A stretch of 64,000 nucleotides of DNA from Antedon mediterranea (Eukaryota; Echinodermata; Crinoidea; Comatulida; Antedonidae). The notes below the pieces were generated by a model that searched no databases, had not been told where the DNA came from, and saw only the letters and a list, made by a program, of their open reading frames with translations. Positions within the stretch are counted from its first letter, which is position 1. Every line of letters starts with the position of its first letter. The DNA is taken from the NCBI RefSeq assembly GCF_964355755.1, contig NC_092671.1, positions 2,582,501 to 2,646,500 of the forward strand. The letters run 5' to 3'. The position numbers were made by a program, and so were the translations under genes. Shown here piece after piece: positions 60,891 through 64,000 of the stretch.

Positions 60891-61546
60891 CAGTCTACCT
60901 ACACAAAGTAGAGCAATTTCTGAGTTTAGCAAGTAAAGTTTTGCAAAGTTTGCTAATGTAGATCAGTTGATAAACTAAAGCAAACTGTAGAAACAATTTT
61001 GCTAATAGGCTGTGTACCTTCCAAACTAGTTTATTTATGTTATCAAGTCAGCGAATCAAATAACAGTCTTTGGTTCAGTCATGTGATCCTCTAGTAATAG
61101 CTTAAATGACAGGAAAGGAGACTCAAGAGTTTGCAAAAAAAGTTTGGTAAAGTTTGCTAGTGTAGAAAAGTTGTATATGTAAAATGTAGGCAATGTAATT
61201 GTTTAATAATATAAGAAGCTTCAGCTTGACTTTAAGATGTGATTTTTTTTAATATAACTTTGTAAGAATATATATTTTGAAACTCACACATTGCATAATT
61301 ATCAATTAATAAAGACCTAAAAACCAAATAATAATTTATGGTGGAAAAGTTGTTTAAAAAATTTGAATTATTTTGTAACAGAGTCAGATTTTTATACAGT
61401 ATATCAAAGCATGGTACTGTATTTTCTCGATGACTTTTATATAAGACTTAAAATTGTTGGGGCATTGTTTGATAGAGTTTTTAAGCAATTTTTCTTACTA
61501 AAGAAGACTTTAAATTAGTAATTAAGTATTGGCATGATGATGAGTA
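60891..61546. other. Spacer without a gene
   Basis: Contains two related phrases, GCAAAGTTTGCTAATGTAGA near 60936 and GTAAAGTTTGCTAGTGTAGA near 61145, perhaps a degraded interspersed element. Otherwise AT-rich. Confidence 0.4.
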
Positions 61547-61737
61547 TCATATTTCATTGTTACTATCTATATGACAGATCAAATCCAAACATAATTAGCA
61601 TCCATTAATTTGGTGTTTGTCAATCAAGCTAAACCTTTAGTTGTAAGCTATAATTAAGAATACATTAACACATTGCTAGCAACGAAGAAACTACTTACAG
61701 AGTGTTAAGGAAGGAAATAAAGTTATTGTTTATCAAA
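61547..61737 (+). promoter_or_regulatory. Upstream block of A6
   Basis: ATCATATTTCATTGTTAC, ATAATTAGCATCCATTAA, TGTCAATCAAGCTAAACC, TTGTAAGCTATAATTAAGAA and CACATTGCTAGC in the usual order. The TATTAAAG box is changed (ACATTAAC). Confidence 0.5.
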
Positions 61738-62579
61738 ATGGAGAATTGTACCAGCATTTCCGATTGGTATGCTCTTAGTAATAAAGATGATATCAATAAG
61801 GCAAGATTGGCATTATGGAGTGTATGTCCATTTAGCTTATTTTGAAATCTACTTGTAATTATTTTATACGCAACTATTGAAAGACTACGTAAAATACATA
61901 ATCTCTTCATCTGCCTACTAGCGATTTTTGATGCAACATCAAGTTTAATAATAATGCCAGCATCACTGGCTCTTAACGGCGATGATTCCCCAATTATTCT
62001 ACTGACTGCTTATGGTACTAACAGCATGTTAATGTCTTCAGCATTGACAATTGCCGCAATAGCTGTTGATCGTTCCATTGCTCTGGTATGGGCACCTCTT
62101 AGATACCACGCTATTGTAACCTTTAAGCGTTACATTTTTGTAGCATGTACAATTGCAATACTACTACAAATCTACATACTGACTGTATATATTGTTGATG
62201 AAGATAGTAATTTTTTCTTTTTTTCTTTAGCTATCTTACTGTTAGTTACTATTTTCCTGTACATCAATATCTACTTAAAACTAAAAGAAATTGAAATTCT
62301 GTAAAATTAACTGTCAGTGATATTGAAGAGTTTAAAAAATTGTTTAAGACATTTGCTATTATTATTTCAGTGTATGTGCTCACATGGGGACCAGACATGT
62401 GTGTTATTTTTATGGACTGCTCGGATATTCCAGAAGTTATGACATTTGTTTTGCCAATAACGTATGTCATTTTAATTGTAAATTCATTAATAAATTTGAT
62501 TGTTTATTGATTTCACCTTATTGAATTTCGCAAATCTATGAAAGAGTTAATTTGCAAAAGAAGAATAGATATTTTATGA
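61738..62579 (+). pseudogene. Receptor pseudogene A6
   Basis: A nearly full-length subfamily A copy with several lesions. It begins MENCTSISDWY; in TM1 the Gly of GN is a stop (TTTTGAAAT). TM2 to TM5 stay in frame, with DRS and PLRYH. Frame is lost in ICL3 near 62285. In TM6/ECL3 WGPN is WGPD, and a stretch of about six codons before the ECL3 Cys is deleted. In TM7 NP is NL, and the Trp after NPxxY is a stop (TATTGATTT). The tail would end RIDIL. Older than A5. Confidence 0.93.
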
Positions 62580-62859
62580 AATAACCAGATGGAAACTAAC
62601 TAACAATATCAAATAACATTATGGTAAGGAAAGGAGAAATTGCTTTTGTGATAAATATTAAATTTGAAATTAAAACAAAGACTGTCATTACCAGATGATG
62701 TTCTATATACCTTAAACTTAATTAACCAGTTGTTGTTTTAATTAACAACAAAAGGAAGAAACTGTCAATCAACAAACACTTAAAAAATGACAATTCTCGT
62801 CTTGAACAAACATACTGGACACTTACAGGGCAAAGGTTACATTGTCTGATTTTACAAAG
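62580..62859. other. A6 3' flank
   Basis: AT-rich DNA with no recognisable feature, running into the 79-bp minisatellite. Confidence 0.5.
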
Positions 62860-63490
62860 AACTAAACGTTCTCTACAATTACTGTAACTGGACGCAAACA
62901 GTTAAGAGTTGCAGTATCTATTGCCTATTTTGCTAAAAATTTAACATTCTCTACTTCAACAAGTAACTGAACAAAACAGTTTAAAGAGTTGCAGTATCTA
63001 TTGCCTATTTTGCTAAGAATTTAACATTCTCTACTTCAACAAGTAACTGAACAAAACAGTTAAGAGTTGCAATATCTATTGCCTACTTTGCTAAGAATTT
63101 AACATTCTCTACTTCAACAAGTAACTGAACAAAACAGTTAAAGAGTTGCAGTATCTATTGCCTACTTTGCTAAGAATTTAACATTCTCTACTTCAACAAG
63201 TAACTGAACAAAACAGTTAAAGAGTTGCAGTATCTATTGCCTACTTTGCTAAGAATTTAACATTCTGTACTTCAACAAGTAACTGGACACAAAACAGTTA
63301 AGAGTTGCAATATCTATTGCCTACTTTGCTAAGAATTTAACATTCTGTACTTCAACAAGTAACTGGAAGCAAAGCAGTTAAGAGTTGCACTATCTATCGT
63401 CTATTTTGCTAAGAATTTAACATTCACTACTTCAAGAAGTAACTGGACAAAAAACAGTTAAGAGTTGCACTATCTATCGTCTATTTTGAA
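62860..63490. repeat. 79-bp minisatellite, about 8 copies
   Basis: Units of 78-80 bp containing AGTTGCAGTATCTATTGCCT, TTTGCTAAGAATTTAACATT and CTTCAACAAGTAACTG. Copies to the right share TATCGTCTATTTTG and AACTGGACAAAAAAC variants. It ends about 190 bp before the B3 start codon, so it lies in that gene's promoter region. Confidence 0.95.
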
Positions 63491-63680
63491 AAAAAATTGT
63501 GACTGAATGCATAAGAAAATTTTTTTTTCAAAAATAAAAAGTGTACATAAAAACACATTTTAAATAGTGTACAACAAAACGTTTACTATATGGATTCACA
63601 AATGCTTTGTGTGTGCTGTTAAAATTTGAAGATCAATTGATAATTTGGTTTTGAAAAAAACAAAAACAAAATCTTGAACA

Positions 63681-64000
63681 ATGGATATCAACTGCAGTAG
63701 TTTCAGTGATTGGTTTTCTGAAATCAAAGAAGAAGAAATGGAAACACTGAGATTAATATTAATTATATTATGTGCGTTAGCTTTTTTTGTAAACCTACTT
63801 GTGATCATTTTACTTGCCAGATCTCCAAGATTAAGAAAGAAACAAAACATTTTCATTGGGCTATTAGCAATGATTGACATGACAATAAGTATACTAATGA
63901 TACCAAGTTCATCTATATTCGTATTTAATAATACTTTAATTGTAAATATAATATCGTACATTAATAATGGACTATTTCTATCGGCTGCATTTACAATTTC
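63681..64000 (+). CDS. Receptor B3: rhodopsin-class GPCR, 5' part
   Basis: The frame runs off the window after about 106 codons. It starts MDINCSSFSDWF, with a Cys and the sequon N4-C5-S6 as in B1 and B2. TM1 has VNLLVIILLA (Val in place of the Gly before Asn), followed by RKKQNIFIGLLAMID (TM2 Asp present) and the start of TM3 (GLFLSAAFTI). It is the most diverged member in the window but clearly of type B. No lesion is seen in the visible part. The region before the ATG does not match the B1/B2 upstream sequence well; instead the 79-bp minisatellite lies close by. Confidence 0.88.
   Translation, partial: MDINCSSFSDWFSEIKEEEMETLRLILIILCALAFFVNLLVIILLARSPRLRKKQNIFIGLLAMIDMTISILMIPSSSIFVFNNTLIVNIISYINNGLFLSAAFTI

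Noticed and set aside
62860-63490. Regular repeats that might suggest a CRISPR array
   Set aside because: Units are contiguous without unique spacers and the DNA is eukaryotic; it is a minisatellite. The same holds for the other arrays.

Overview
The window is AT-rich eukaryotic DNA (about 70% A+T by eye) with long gene-free stretches, many minisatellites, tRNA-derived SINE fragments and short inverted-repeat elements. Nothing in it looks bacterial. The only confident genes are a tandem family of single-exon seven-transmembrane receptors filling the right third, all on the + strand. Lineage-specific arrays of intronless rhodopsin-class receptors are well known in marine invertebrates, including sea urchins. 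I therefore infer a marine invertebrate, perhaps an echinoderm, but the sequence does not prove the phylum.

Layout. From 1 to about 46.6 kb I find no gene I can defend. This part holds minisatellites (4.4-4.9, 10.1, 10.6, 12.9-13.4, 19.1, 20.7, 34.9, 41.9, 42.9 and 45.9 kb), inverted-repeat MITE-like elements (5.8, 8.2, 17.5, 37.4 and 40.9 kb), a 785-bp CpG-rich element with terminal inverted repeats (44.5-45.3 kb), several SINE-like pieces, one weak candidate exon (14.7-14.9 kb, - strand) and a few sequence-complex blocks that could be enhancers. From 46.6 kb to the right edge lies the receptor array. In order: relic A0 (46.6-46.9), A1 (47.7-48.6, intact), a truncated Myb/SANT-like transposon gene on the - strand (49.9-50.1), A2 (51.1-52.0, intact), B1 (52.6-53.5, intact), A3 (54.2-55.0, intact with a shortened tail), B2 (55.6-56.5, intact), A4 (58.3-59.0, pseudogene), a B relic (59.1-59.2), A5 (59.9-60.8, 8-bp deletion), A6 (61.7-62.6, pseudogene) and B3 (63.7 kb to the edge, partial).

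How the genes relate. Two subfamilies, A (N-terminus ENCTG) and B (N-terminus NCS), alternate. A2-B1 and A3-B2 are copies of one unit of about 3 kb, and A4 plus the B relic look like a third, decayed copy. The subfamilies share unusual features: DRS in place of DRY, no usual TM3-ECL2 disulfide, a very short second extracellular loop, one Cys in the N-terminus and one in ECL3 that could pair, and a C-terminus ending Asp/Glu-x-hydrophobic that could bind a PDZ domain. The A copies also share a homologous upstream block of up to about 250 bp, often with a TATTAAAG box. The cytoplasmic core is almost unchanging while the extracellular loops vary. I infer a young, fast-turning-over chemosensory-type receptor cluster whose ligands are unknown.
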